From assembly GCF_013912375.1 (NCBI RefSeq), contig NZ_JACETV010000005.1, positions 248,001 to 312,000 of the forward strand: a DNA stretch of 64,000 bases, written 5' to 3'. The position numbers and the translations under genes were made by a program. This document shows, one piece after another, positions 49,301 through 64,000 of this stretch. Each line of letters starts with the position of its first letter. The stretch's first letter is position 1. The notes beneath the pieces are model-generated. The model had not been told where the DNA came from and ran no database searches. It worked only from the letters and a program-made list of their open reading frames with translations. This DNA comes from Emticicia sp. BO119. Lineage in GTDB: Bacteria > Bacteroidota > Bacteroidia > Cytophagales > Spirosomataceae.

Positions 49301-52300
49301 AATCCTGAAAACGTGGCTATTGAAGCTGGGAGAATCATGCTGCAACATATTCATACCTTAATGACAGAGGAAATTACTTTTGCTCTTGAAACAACACTAG
49401 CGACCAAAAGTTATGTTTCTTTAATAAAAAAGGCAAAATTGCAAGGTTATGAAATTACTTTAGCTTTTTTCTGGCTTGCTTCACCAAAAGTAGCGCAAGA
49501 AAGAGTTTTACTGAGAGTAGAAAGTGGTGGTCATAATATACCCCCAGAAACAATACAAAGAAGATATTTTAGAGGCATACAAAATCTTTTTAAACTATAT
49601 TTACCAGTAGTAGACAGAGCAATAATTATTGATAATTCTAATGATTTTCCTGAAATAATTGATAGGAAAGAAAGAAATGATTTTTTGGATATTATTGATG
49701 ATGATATTTGGAAAGCACTAAACAGTCAAAAAGATGAAATCGACGGAATTTAGTGAGCAGTTCATGTATGGACTAAATCTCGCAATTAAGAGACTTATAG
49801 AAAAAAAAGCTCTCTTAAATGAGTCTCTTGTTATTAGTGACAAGGATGGGAATATTCAAAAAATTCCTGCAAAAGAGCTACTAAAAAAGCATCAAAGTAA
49901 TAACACATTAAATGCTGATCAATCGTTATAAAGGTTGATTTTCCAACTAAAGAAGAAAATACTTCTATTTTAGTAAAACACAACTCCACATGCACGAAAT
50001 TGAACCCTTTTATAACTGGCAGAGATATTATTCTGCCGAAGAAGATGAGCGATCGCCATTCTATGGCCGCACGTACGGGATAGAATATGAAGATACCATT
50101 TACGGCTATTACATTGACCCAAACTGGGATAGCATAGAATCTGAAACCTTATATTGTAAACTTCTGATGGCCGATTATGACCTCCGCTACGCGGTTATTG
50201 AGCTATTCGGCGAATGGAATGATACCCTGCATAATGATGTGATGTGGCTGAAACGGAACGTAATAGACCACTTAACCAGAGAAGGCATTAATCAATACAT
50301 TCTGATAGGAGAAAATCTCTTTCAGTTTCATGGAGGTGAAGAGGATTATTATGAGGAATGGTTTGAAGATGTAGAAGACGGTTGGATAGCGGCTGTAAAT
50401 TTCCCCAATTTCATTTTAGAAGAATTCAAGCGATACCATATTGATTCTTATATCAATTCAGGTGGCACGCTACAGATGATTGACAACTGGCGGACCATGA
50501 AACCTCATTTATTTTATGAGGTAGTGAAGGGGTTGATTATGAGACGGTTGGGGTGATTATGTGTACATTAATCTATAAATGATTAATCTAAGTCAAAATT
50601 TTACAATTTCGGGCATAGATTAATCATTTTGTATTAGAAAGTTATCTTTTTATCTCAAAGCAAAAATCATTGGATTAAGAGTATCTGTTTTTTTGAAAAT
50701 AGCATTATACCAATACTCCTCTGCTCTAACATCTCCAAGGCTTAATGGTTTATTATAAACAAATCTTCCAATAATAAAGATATTTTCATTGTCAACTAAC
50801 AATTCATTCTCAAGTATATTACTTTCAGAACTATGTATCCAAAAGCTTTCTCCATTTGCACTACCTTTCCAGTAAATACTTTTTGATAAGAGACATAGCA
50901 TTACTTCAGTTTGATCAAAAAGTTTAAAGAATATAGGAAAATCCTCGCTACCAACTATAAGTTTTTCTCTTGGCACTATTTTAGTTTCGTCAATTCGAGC
51001 AGAATTAGTATTATTTCTTAAAACAGTGTTAGTTCCTCTATATTGAAGAATAACCTTACCCTTTATACTCGATTCTTTTTGTATTTCTAATGAGTGAAAA
51101 TTAGGTGAGTTATTAAAGCAAACCATTACTCCATTAATTTCTTTTTGAATAAAATTAAAGTTGTTAATTAGAAACCTTACAATTTCATTCGTTGTAGGAA
51201 TATCATCACTATTATTTTTAAATCCAAAGGAACGAAAATAGTGTTTATTTGCCCGTGCCCAATCCTTTGGTGTTGTAATAATTTCTTCTCCATTAACGAA
51301 GTATTTTAATACATGCTTCATATATTTTTGTCTTTTTTGAGCCATTATAGTAATATTTAAGGTTTTTTATCTAAGAATAATTAAGAAAAAAAGCCTTGTC
51401 AAGTACATTTTAATATTTTTCTCAAAAATTATCACTTCATCAACTTCCTATCTTTCAACCAATCTTCCAAACGGAATGCCCAGGTTTCTACAGGGCCTCT
51501 GTTTTGTTTTTTTAAGCCATAGCCATGACCGCCTTTTTCGTAGATGTGCATTTCTACAGGTACTTTGTTTTTCTTACAGGCTAAGAAATACGCAATGCTA
51601 TTTTCTGGTTGAACCCAGTCATCAGTTGTGCTTACCAGGAATGTAGGTGGGGTATCCTTCGTTACCTGTTTGTCATTTGAATACAATTCTATTTTATCAA
51701 CCGGAGGATTTTTGCCAATCAGATTATCTCTTGAGCCTAAATGCCCGATTCTATCATTAAATGATATTACCGGATAAATCAATAAAGAGAAATCAGGTCT
51801 TACACTAACTGATGGGTCAGTTATTTCTCCTACCTGAGTATTGAAATGGGTTGAAGCCGTAGAAGCTAAGTGTCCACCGGCCGAAAAGCCCATGATACCT
51901 ATTTTATCAGGCGCAACTCCATATTTTGCCGCATTTTTGCGTATCAGTCTGATGGCCTGCTGGGCATCCTGTAAAGGTCTGATTTCGTCGTTATCAAACA
52001 AATCTTCCTGTGGCAAACGATACTTTAATACAAAGGCTGTCATGCCATGTGCATTAAACCATTTAGCAATGTCATGTCCCTCATGGTCGATAGCCAGAAT
52101 GCTGTAGCCACCACCGGGGCATATAATTACTGTGGCATCAGAGGTTTTTTTCTTTGCCGGATACACAATCAAAGCAGGTTGGGTTACATCTCTCACACGT
52201 GTAATACCATCGGTAGTTTTAGCATCTTCCGGTACTTGCTTTCCAGTCGATCCCGGTGCAGTGCCTGTATAAAGCAGAATAGTTTCGTTTTGGGCAAAAA

Positions 52301-55300
52301 GATCAGACATAAGTGTCATGGCGAATAGCATTAAAAACAATTTTTTCATTGAGCGATTTTTTGATAGGGTGAATATTGGAGCAGGTTTTCACCGGCTCAT
52401 GGATGGTTATTTTACAAAGTTGAAAAAAAATATTGTTTCTGACACTTTTCTACTAATATTGTATAGCTATTTCTTTTTCTTATGCTTCCTGCCTTAGAAA
52501 ACTATCTCCAGTTTATTCAGCAAATCCATCCGCTTTCTCAAGAAAGTATCGAAGCACTTGTACCTTTTTTAGTACCAAAAAATTTTGCCCGAAAAGATTT
52601 TTTAGTGCATCAGGGTAACGTTTCTGATGAATTACATTTTATTGTTTCGGGCTGTGTACGTGAATACTTTGAAGATGCCAATGCTAATGAAATCAATACA
52701 TGGTTCGGTTTCGAAAATGCCATAGCTGTTTCTACATATAGTTTTTTCTCGCAGAAACCCAGCTTAACCAATATTCAGGCATTAGAAGACACCGAAACGA
52801 TTGTTATTAAACATGAAGACCTGCAAAAACTCTTCAATCAGTTTCATGAAATCGAAAGATTGGGGCGGCTGTTGGCAGAACAATACCTGGTGCAGATTGA
52901 AGAAATAAAAATCATTCTGCAAACCCTATCGGCCAGACAACGGTATGAATACCTGCTCCAGAACAAACCTGAATTTATCAAGCGCATTCCTCTCAAATAT
53001 CTGGCTTCTTTCTTAGGCATCAAACTCGAAACATTGAGCCGGGTAAGAGGGCAGAAATAAAAAATAGCAGACCTGCCGAAGCTAATCTGCTATTAACAAC
53101 TACCCTCTAACCTATTTCAGAAACTGTTTGAGTTAATCTTGTTATGCTCAAACAGTTTCTTAATCGCAATACGTATTGGACTTTATTCTTACTCTACCCG
53201 ATGTGGGGCTAAAATGTGTTCCCTCTTTAAGCGTTACTTTTTTGGCCTGTATATGCATCACGGCCGCTCCCGTTACAGAATAGGGGTCATTGGTATAATT
53301 ACTTAAAATCAAATGATCCCGAGCGGTCTGATGCCACTCTCCTGTATTATAAAGGACCGCTGAATTAGAACCTGTAGGCCGGTAGACAATATCATGTGCC
53401 GTGATACTCTGAAGTCCGGCATTAACAGCAATCATTGCCCTCATACGTGCCCCTTGTCCGGCAGTAAAGGCGTTTCTGCAAATAAAATTCCCATATCCCA
53501 TCATATTCGATGTCATTGGTGCGTAAGCTACCCCACAGGCATCTGTATTACCTCCGATATAATTACATGAGCCATTCACCCCGCCATCATCATCGGCAGG
53601 TGTATCGCACAGCAAATCCCCATCATTCTCGCAATCATAACAAGCATTGCCACTATTTCTGGTTACGTTTTCTGCACCAAAATACGTTTCGAAAGTATGA
53701 TACAAACCGAGGCAGTGTCCGGCTTCGTGCCCCATTGTGGCAATATTGTAGGCTTGCCCATCAAGGCTCAGATAAGTATTAGGAATTGCATAGGCATTGC
53801 CGTTACCATCCATAGCTCTATGAATAAAAATATTAAGACAGCCAGAGATTAAATAGGGGGCTAACTCGCCTTCTTCGGTTTCTGTATCCTGGGTGTTCAG
53901 ATCAGTATTGTTTACCTGTCTTATGTTAATCAGCATCATGCAGATATTGTGTGGTTTCATCCTGTCTACCATATACTGAAAATTAGTCATAATATTAGCG
54001 TCGTTATCTGCCCTGAGTGTACCATCATTATTGGCAAAAACCGTAATATAAACCCGTACACAATAAGGCGTATTAATAGCCGATATAGTATTAAGGCTAT
54101 CTTTCTGCTTTTGTGTGAATTTTACTGCGGGTTTTGTAATTCTTGTTTTACATTCAACTTTCTGGGCAAAAATATCTGTATGAAAGAACGCTATTAAACA
54201 ACCGATGCAGAGTATCTTTTTCATGTTCATAATGTTTTAAAATGGAAGAATAAGTCAGCTTATTTTTTTTCGTCCAGTCTTTTCTTCAAAGCATCAATCT
54301 CTTTCTGCTGCTGGATACTATAAAGCGTTAACTCTTCAATTTTCTGCATCATTTTTGTCATTAATTCAGCTACATGAGCTCCCTTTTCCTGCACAGTTCT
54401 GGCCGAAGGCACATCAGGCAAATGTTTATTCTCTTTTATAAAAGATTCTACTTCGCTCAAAGATTTTAGTTCAAAGCCCTCATCAAAAACATAATCTGCC
54501 CAGCCGGTTTCTACAATTACCTCATTGGCACGTATCACTCCCAAAACATCTAATTTATTATCAGGTGTTGTAGTACCTATTCCTACTCTGCCTCCACCCT
54601 GCGCTAAAATAACATTCAGGTTAGTATTATTATTCAGGTAAAGTCCGGTTTCTAAGGCATCTATTTCATTACCATCTATAAGCATATTCTGTGTGCCGCT
54701 TGTAATTCTTAAAGCACTTGTAGTACCAGTATTTTCATCACCTAATACGTGTAGCCGGGCTGAGGGGCTAAATGTACCCACGCCTACATCTCCGCTACCT
54801 CTTACTGTAAATTTGGTAGAACCGTTATATTCTAATCTCCAATAATTAATTGAGGCTGTTGCGCTCTCCAAATCACTTTGGGCAGTCCAGTAGTTAGCAT
54901 TCGTATTGGTTGACCAGTTTATTCTTGACCATGACCCTGTGGTATGTATGCGCAAATGCGGGTCAGAATCAGAGCCATCATGCACAATATGTAGCTTGCC
55001 TGTCGGAGAAATAGTGCCAATCCCGATTTTCCCATTATGAGCTATTGACATACGAGTAGATAGTAAAGTATTTCCATTTTCAGTGGTAGCAAATTCTATC
55101 TTGGTTCCGTTGGCTGTTGTAGTCCAGGTTTCTGCAGACATGAGCCTGATCTGGCTTCTGGTAGGGCTGATTACCGAACTATTGTGTCCTTTACCATCCA
55201 AGCTGAGTAAATAAGAACCGTTGACAGTTGTTGAAGGAGCCGCTAAAGTACCTCCATGCCTGATACCCACAATATTGGGTGGGTTCGTACCTTGCAAAAC

Positions 55301-58300
55301 AATATTATCCGTCGAGCTTGACTGTTTGCTGTTGATATTATTAGGTGTAAGGGTCACACTTTGTGCCATAGAAATTTTATAAGAAGCAACAATAAATAAT
55401 AGGAGGAGAAGTTTTTTCATGATAAAAGGTTGTTTAAAATTCAATAATGCTACAAGTTTATAATCAGTAATCTAAAAAAAATTAAACCATTTATTAAATG
55501 GTAAAAGTTTTTACTAAATGGCTGGTTATGTGCTTATAGTCTGTGTATGTATTATAAATAATTTGACATTTATCAAATACTTATCTCAATAAAAAAACCC
55601 TATTTTGAACTCGGTTTACCTAATTCTGAAAAAATCATGAGAAAAATCACCTTTTTGCTAAGTTCCCTGTTAATCGCTACCGTCGGTTTTGCACAAAAAG
55701 ACATCCAGAAAAGTTACCAGACCCAGTTTATCATGGCTGAAAACGGCTCAACTATTCAGTTAGATGAAGGCTCTTTTACTTTCACAGGAAGCCTCTCTAT
55801 GGAAGGCAAAAAGAATGTAACTATCAAAGGAAAAGGCAAAGACAAAACTATTCTGTCGTTCAAAGGACAAACCGATGGTGCTGAAGGAATAAGGGTTTCT
55901 AATGCCGAAAATATTATTATAGAAGACCTGACAGTACAGGATAGTAAAGGCGATGCCGTAAAAACTATGAATGTAAAGGGTATTACATTCAGAAATGTAA
56001 AAACTGAATGGACAGGCGCCCCAAAGAAAGAAAATGGCTCTTATGGCTTGTACCCTGTGCAATGCGAAAAAGTATTGATTGAGGGCTGTGAGGCCATTGG
56101 TGCTTCTGATGCAGGAATCTACGTGGGCCAGTCGAAAGATATTATTGTCCGTAAATCACGTGCCTATCATAACGTGGCCGGAATTGAAATTGAGAATTCA
56201 CTGAATGCCGATGTCTATGAAAACGAAGCAACAGAAAATACAGGCGGTATTCTTGTATTTGATCTGCCAGATCTGATTCTGAAAAAAGGCGGCTATACGC
56301 GTGTCTACAAAAACAATATTCACCATAACAATCTGCCTAACTTTGCTCCCAAAGGCAATATTGTTGGCAAAGTACCTGATGGCACAGGGGTATTGATTTT
56401 AGCAGCTAACAACGTAGAGATATTTGATAATCAGATTATTAATAATAAGTCTGTCAGTACAGGTATTATTTCTTATTTCACTACTGAAAATCCTATCAAA
56501 GACCCGACCTATTATCCTTACCCTGTAGCAATTAATATTCATGATAACGTCTATGAGCGTGAACACGTGAAAGCAACCGGAAAAGGTCGTTTCGGGCAAA
56601 TGTATAAGTTTAAACTACGGTTTGGCAAGAATGTCCCGCATATTCAATGGGATGGTATTGCAGACGAAAAGAATTCTGGTAAAGTTTTGTGTATCAAAAA
56701 CAATAAGAATGTATCATTTGCCAATTTGGATGTAGAACATAATTTCAAGAATGTTTCGCGTGATGCTACCGTCCATGATTGTAGCCTGGAAAGTCTTAAA
56801 ATGGCAAAAATTGATTAATCTTAATAGGGAGTAATGCAGGGACGCCCAGTTGGGGAAGCCCAGTGCGTAACCTTTTTACTATACAATGCAAAGATTTTTA
56901 TCAGTAATAATAGCCCTGAGCATTTTCGGTTTGTCTTCCTTTAATCAGCAGTATTTGCCACAGGAAAACAAGACAATAATGCCCAAGGGGAAACTTTCGG
57001 AATATGCCTTTTTTGATGGGAATATATCCGAACAAAAGCCTGCAAAAGGTATAATGCCTTTCTCGCTCAATACACCCTTATTCAGCGATTATGCAGAGAA
57101 GCTCCGCTTTGTAAAACTACCCGAAGGTACCAAAGCTATCTATAACGACAAAGAGGTATTAGATTTTCCGGTAGGTACAACACTTATCAAAACCTTTTAC
57201 TTTCCGAACGATTTCAGAAATACAGAAAAAGGCAGGAGAATCATAGAAACCCGTCTGTTAATGCACGAAACCGATGGTTGGAAAGCTCTGGTATATGTAT
57301 GGAATGATGAACAGACAGATGCTTATCTGGAAGTAGCAGGCGATACAAAAGAGGTAAGCTATATTGACCTGAACGGCAAAAAGAAAAAACACCCTTACGG
57401 TATCCCGAATCTGAACCAGTGCAAGGGTTGTCATAACAGAAACGAACAGATGTCGCCTATTGGCCCATCAGCCCGACAACTGAACGGTACTTACCACGTA
57501 TGGGGACTACCCGAAGGCATAGAGAATCAGCTGACAGCCTGGCAAAAAACAGGAATCCTGCAAAATTTACCAGCTATTGAACAAGTGCCTAAAGCCCCTA
57601 TCTGGAATAAACCCGAAACAGGAAGCATTGAAGAAAGAGCACGAATCTGGTTAGATATTAATTGTGCCCATTGCCATCGTTTAGGTGGCCCGGCCCAGAC
57701 CTCAGGTTTGAATCTGAGTATCCATGAGGCAGACCCATTGGCTATGGGTATTCTTAAAACTCCGGTAGCGGCGGGTCGTGGTTCAGGCAATCGTAAATTT
57801 GATATTGTGCCGGGCAAGCCTGATGAGTCAATCTTACTCTACCGCATTGAATCAACCGACCCCGGTGAAATGATGCCCGAAGTAGGGAGAAAAACTATTC
57901 ATAAAGAAAGTATCGAACTCCTGAAAGAATGGATTAAACAACTAAAAAAGCCTTAGGAGAGCCAGGGTTTATCTTAATGGTTTAAGCCACAAACCGTAGA
58001 GACGTAATGCCATACGTCTCTACCCAATCAGATAATTCCTGAAGAACCTTACTTCCCACACCTCACCACATCATTCCATCGCCTTGTCATAATCTTATTT
58101 AGTAGTTTTTATATCCGATATAGATTTGTTCATCAAAATCAATAGGGATTATGAAAAAGCTATTATTTATCATCATTTGTCTGCTGACATGCTTTATTGC
58201 TTATACTCATCCGGGCATAGGCATTGTTACCAATACGAAGGGCGAGATTTTTTACAGCGATTTATCTCGTGTCTGGAAGGTTTCTGCCGATGGCAAAACC

Positions 58301-61300
58301 AAAACAATTGTAGTTCCCAAGGTACATACTCACGAACTCTACATGGATAAACAGGATAATCTTTATGGAGAACATCTATGGTATGAAGGTGAAGCCATTG
58401 ACAAATGGGGACATTTTGTATGGAAATATGACAGCGAAGGCAAATTCATTAAAGTAAAACCCGATACTGAAGGCTTTCTGAGCAATTACAGTTTCACTCG
58501 TGACGCACAAGGCAATATGTATTGGATAGAGCGTGGAAAAAAAGAAAGTATCCTGATGAAACGTGACGTAGCAGGAAAAGTATCTATCTTACAAACCCTC
58601 AAAACGACTGATGTGAGATGGCAGTATTGTCAGGAAGACGGCACTTTCTTTTATGTAGACGATAACGATCTCTTTAAAATAAAAGATGGCAAAGTAAGTA
58701 CTGTTTCCTTGAATTTAGATGAGGTAAGAGCGCGTAAAATAAGATTTACCCCCAACCATAGCATTTTTGGTATGTGGACAGACAATGCTGAGAACGTTTA
58801 TGTAGCTGTATATGAAAACCGAGAAATCCGTAAGATTCAGACCAATGGAAAAGTCTCTGTTGCCTATACTGCTCCAGTAGGCTGGCATCCGACTGGTGGC
58901 CTCTTCGATAAAGATGGTAACCTTTGGGTTTTAGAAAACAATTCTGCCAATCAGGTGAGAGTAGTGAAGGTAAATCGTGGTGATTTAGCCAAAGTAGCTT
59001 CTGAAAAATCTGATATAAACTTTATGATTTTCAATCTCTTCTGCTTATTGGTTGGCGGTAGTTTACTCTTTTTTCTCATCAGAAAATTCCCGATTATGAA
59101 ATCATTCCGGCTTATGCTGCAAACTACTTTTTTGATTTGTTTTGTTTCATTCAATTCTCTGGCACAAAACTCTGGCCTTGCCGTTGGCGAAGATGCCCCT
59201 GCCTTTGACCCTTATCATGTATCAGGCAAGGACAAAGGAACAAAAACCTGTCCGATGTGTAAATATGGTGCTAAAACCGATGGCCTTATGGTATGGATAA
59301 ACGACGATTTGCAGAATTACGAAAAGCTATTGAGCTTTTTAGAAGGACAATACCTCACCAAAAACGCCAACAATTGGAAAACTTTTATTGTTTTCATGAA
59401 TCCCAACCATAAAAAGGAAAGTTTACTGAAACGGCAATTAAGTGATTATACCAGAAAATTAGATCTGAAAAATGTGGCCTTTACTTTTATCAATTCTCCT
59501 ACTGATACTGAGACCGCTGGAGTTTATGAGATTAACCCTAAAGTTAAAAACACCATTTTTGCTTACAAAAAACGGGTTATTACAAAAAAATTCGTCAATT
59601 TCGATACGGGGAATGAGAATTTCAGTGCATTAGTAAATTTTTAATTATTCAACCATAACTGTGTAAAGCAATGAAAAATCAACGATTGCCCTTATTAATC
59701 AGCGCATTTAACTTATTGCTGATTCTGTTTATTGCCGCTAAGCCCAGTCAGGAAAATTTCGACAAAATCAGAGTAAAAGAATTTGAACTGGTCGATAAAG
59801 CAGGTATTAAACGAGCCTCTCTCAAAACTGAAAATGATGGCTCAGTAATTATGCGAATGATAGACAAAACAGGAACCATCAGAATAAAATTGGGTGCAGA
59901 CGAAAACGGTTCTGGTTTGGTAATGCTCAACAACTCAACAGAAGTAGGATTTCATGCAGTAGCTAAAAAAGAGAAAACTACCCTTGTATTAGCAGATAAA
60001 GACGGCAAAAAAAGAGAATACTAATATGAAAAAAAGCATAAAACATCTCATCATCAGTAGCTTTTGTTTTCTATCAGCTACCATCAGCCTCTCCGCACAG
60101 GATGCTAAGCCCTTTGCCACGTATGTAGGCACAAGCCCATGTGGCAACATTCTTAAACCCTTTTTAGGAGTTGCCAATGAGCCGGATTGTGATTTTACCA
60201 AATGGACTCTGACGCTCTACCAACCAAAGGCCAACAGGCCTGCCATGGTAAAACTGGTCTATCGATATGGTGTAAGCAAACCTAATACAAGCGGTTTTAT
60301 GGACGAAAAAAGAGCAGAGTTTGAAGGCCACTGGACTATCCAGAAAGGCACTAAAACAAAACCCAATGCAACGGTTTATCAGGTAACGGTGCACGGTATA
60401 GATAAAAATCTACTTTTTGTTAAATTGAGCGATAATTCTATTCATATGCTGGATAGTCAACGAGGGTTGATGATAGGAAATGCCGGCCATAGTTATACCT
60501 TTAGCAAAGCAAAACTCTGATTGACTATGAAATATATTATGCTGATATTTATAGGTATTTTAACCGGATTTGAGGTTAATGCTCAAACAAAAGGTGTAGA
60601 AAACGAACCTTACCTTACTACTTCATCAAAACCTATTTCTACAGGTAAAGATGTCTATGGTATTTTTGAGGGCAGATGCGCCTGTCAGGAATTAGCGGCA
60701 GTATTAAAGAAAGAAATTTCATCAGATTGCTTTAAAACCAAATGGGGGCTTACGCTTTTTCAGAATCCTGATACGCAAGCCCCGAGTACGTATGTTTTAG
60801 AGGGTTCATTTTACAGACAAGCCATCCGTAAAGGCAACTGGTATAATATAAAAGGTACAAAGTCAGACCCTGATGACATCGTTTTTGCATTAGAAGCCGA
60901 CAACCAACAAACAATCTATTTATTGAAAGGAGACGATAATGTATTGTTTTTCTTGGATAATGATAAAAATATTCTGACAGGCAACGAGCTTTTTAACTAT
61001 ACCCTCAACAGGGTTCAGAAGAAACCAGTAGAATGAAAATCAAGCAACTGAAATACTACCTGATTCCTGCATTCTGGCTTATCGTTACCCTCTTGATGAT
61101 CGGACAAGACCTACTGTTCAGTGCTTTAAAAGGGAATCTGGTGGTATGGACAGATACGCTGATTTTCAAAATCAAGTGGTTGCTATATATTCCTATTACT
61201 TTTATTGTATTCTGGTTAGGAGAAAAACTACCTTTGCAGCCTCCTCACCTTATAAAAAACCTATTCTTAAACCTGTTTATTTCTTTAGCAGTCAGTTTTC

Positions 61301-64000
61301 TGGCTGTGATAGTTTATTCAGTACTTGTTACCTGGTTCTGGAATCTGTTTATCGGGCAAACCCAATTCCCGGTAATTTTAAAAAGGAATTTAGCAGTTTC
61401 ACTTTTCAATGAGTTTGTCAATTACTGGATTATACTGGCGGCTCATAAAGCCTATACCATCTTCCGGCAGTTTCAACAATCAGAGGTCGATAAAGCCAAT
61501 CTTGAGAAGCAATTATCTGATGCTAAATTAGGTTTTCTGAAAATGCAGTTACAGCCGCATTTTCTGTTCAATACGCATCATAACATCATCGGCTTAATGC
61601 AAAAAGGTGATACTGAAAAAGCCACCAAGATGTTGATGAAATTAAGCGACTTGCTGCGCCTGAGCCTTAGAGAAAACAATGCCGATTTGGTGCCCCTTAA
61701 AAACGAAGTACATTTATTGACTTTGTATTTAGATATTCTGAAAGTGCGCTTTGAAGAGCGTCTGGATTATCAGATACTCATCAACAACGAATTACAAAAA
61801 GCCTTTGTGCCACCTATGCTCCTGCAACCTTTGGTAGAAAATGCCGTAAAGTATGGTATCGAGCCTTTTGCCAAACAAGGTAAATTAGAAATTTCAGCTC
61901 AAAACGGACAGGATAAGCTTAAGCTATCAGTGAAAGATAATGGGATAGAAACGTTTCAGCATTTCAATTTTGGGATTGGACTGATGAATACGCAGGAACG
62001 TTTGAAAAATCTTTTTGGAGAGGAGGCGACACTTGATATTGCAAGCAATACACCTGATAATGGCATTACGGTTACCATCATTTTACCTCTTTTGAAATGA
62101 CCTACAAAGTTCTGATAGCCGACGATGAATCAATAGCCAGAGACATTCTGCAAAAACAATTGCAGGAGTATCCGCAGATTGAAGTAGTGGCTGTTTGCAA
62201 AAATGGTAAAGAGGCTTTTGATTCTATTGAAAAGCATCAACCTGATTTGGTTTTCTTAGATATTCAGATGCCGGAACTAAACGGCATTGACCTGGCCAAA
62301 AGCCTGAATACTGAAAAACTACCGGTCATTATTTTTGTGACCGCTTTTGATAACTATGCCCTGCAAGCCTTTGAAGCCAATGCTATTGATTATCTGCTGA
62401 AACCTTTTGATAAAGAGCGTTTCGACAAGACGTTTCAGAAAGCATTGAAGCAATTGCAATTAACGAATAAAGAAGATTTAACGAACGTTTTTGATAAATA
62501 CAGCCAGTTTTTTCAACAATTTTCGCAACCTGCTTATCCTGAAATTGTTACGGTAAAAGATGGTGGACGTATCCAATTACTAAAAACCGCTGATCTGATG
62601 TATATTGAAGCTGAGGGGAATTATATATCCTTGCAGACCGAAAAATCGAAGCACTTGCTCTATGAAACATTGACGAGTTTTGAGCAGAAACTCAATCCCA
62701 AGACTTTTGTTCGTATTCACCGCTCTACTATTGTTAATATTAATTTTATTAAAGAAATACAATCTCATTTCAACGGAGATTATTCAGTATTACTGAAAAA
62801 CACCAAAGTCCTGCGTATGAGCCGGAATTATAAGGAGAATCTGATTCATTGAATTATTCCTGTCTTGAACTTTGATTTCACTGATTAAATCAAATGACAA
62901 TCAATTATTGGAGTCATTATTAAATCACAATAATCAGGTAAATCAGTTAAAACGGTCCGCCGTCGCGGCAAAGTTCAAGACGAAATTTTACTAAAAAATC
63001 TGTATGTAATACTTGAAATAAGGGTAGATGATAGAGTTTAAGGCTTTATCATTCGGTTAGTTTTTTGTTTAATCTTTATTTCAATTGTTCATTTTTAAAC
63101 ATTTACCACATGAAAAAGTTAGTTCTATTGCTTCTATTACCCTTAGGGCTTTCTGCCCAGAAACAAGTAGGCGGCTCCTGTGAATGCTGCGAAGCTATTT
63201 ATCAGCGCATGCCCGCAACCCTCTCATGGGAAACCCGGATTTCAGATAAAGACGAAGAAGGAGAACCTATGGAGATTACAGGCATTATCTATCAGAAAGA
63301 CGGGAAAACCCCTGCCCCAAATGTGATTCTGTATGTGTATCATACCGATGCCAAAGGCAATTATTCGAGAGGTACAGGCGATGCCTGTGCCAAACGTCAT
63401 GGGAAACTCCGTGGCTGGATGCAAACTGATCATATGGGCCGATACAAGTTTGTCAGTATCAGACCTGCCTCCTACCCCAATGCTACTATTCCGGCACATA
63501 TTCACCCAACTATTAAAGAGCCAAACAAAAATGAATACTATATTGATGAATATCGCTTTGAGGGAGATAGATTTTTAACTAAAGAAGAAATTGCCAGAGA
63601 CGAAAATCGTGGGGGTAGCGGCCTCATTAAACTTATCAAAAATGATAAAGGCATCTGGATTGGGAAGCGAGACATTATTCTTGGGAAGAATATTCCGAAT
63701 TATTAAAAAAATTTGTGGCGCGAACTTCCGGTTCGCGCCACAAATTATCATTTCCTGTCACTATGCCCCAGAGATTTTTCAGGTGCAATAAGGTCTCTCA
63801 CAAGTTGTTTCAATTCTTTGATTTCAGGGAAATGTCCTTCACGCTTACGGTCAAATATGACCTCCTCATTCAACAATACCTGAAACCTCCCGGCTATTTC
63901 GCTGGGGCGCAGGCTAACTTCTCCTAACTCCTCTTCAAAGGTTGTCAGTAATTCCTGCGCCATCCATGCCGAGCGCATCAGCCAATGACATTTGGGGCAA

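Overview
The window reads as chromosomal DNA of a Bacteroidota bacterium, most likely of the order Cytophagales. The grounds are two SusC/SusD outer-membrane pairs, Bacteroidota-type promoters (TTG about 20 bases before TAnnTTTG), AT-rich start regions without clear Shine-Dalgarno sequences, moderate-to-low GC content and many FG-GAP/VCBS proteins. The genus cannot be fixed from the sequence alone. I see no rRNA, tRNA, CRISPR array, prophage or transposase.

Left part, 1-30 kb: a carbohydrate or plant-material utilisation region, almost all on the minus strand. It has a likely periplasmic flavin dehydrogenase (small subunit, GMC subunit, heme-c VCBS lipoprotein), five esterases or alpha/beta hydrolases (one cut by the window edge), a NrtR/AraR-type NUDIX regulator, and two tandem copies of a SusC-SusD-ASPIC/VCBS trio. 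Each trio has a strong intrinsic terminator between susD and the VCBS gene. The leader upstream of the first SusC holds five quasi-periodic copies of its own start-codon context. A palindrome is shared between the NUDIX gene and the second SusC leader.

Middle part, 30-48 kb: housekeeping and mixed genes. These are an operon of a flippase-like membrane protein, glycosyltransferase and M19 dipeptidase; divergent ruvC; an inositol-dehydrogenase-like enzyme; a polysaccharide deacetylase; bifunctional hisB; a 750-base gene-free stretch with decayed repeats; an orphan ABC ATPase divergent from a second NUDIX regulator; a large repetitive secreted protein; a CbxX-type AAA ATPase; a CDP-alcohol phosphatidyltransferase; a Gfo/Idh oxidoreductase; and a purine permease next to an apparently exported MTA/SAH nucleosidase and a PatB-type C-S lyase.

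Right part, 48-64 kb: an accessory patch with a frameshifted zeta-toxin-like NTPase and its small partner, two unknown proteins, an esterase, a Crp-type regulator, a secreted M43 metalloprotease, a tail-fibre-like protein, and a beta-helix/diheme-cytochrome pair. It is followed by a compact six-gene operon (58151-62852) joining a beta-propeller/thioredoxin-like fusion, three small exported proteins and a LytS/LytTR two-component system. This operon is the best candidate here for an undescribed sensory system. The window closes with a secreted intradiol dioxygenase and a partial SelW-type Rdx protein. Several palindromic REP/MITE-like elements lie between genes.
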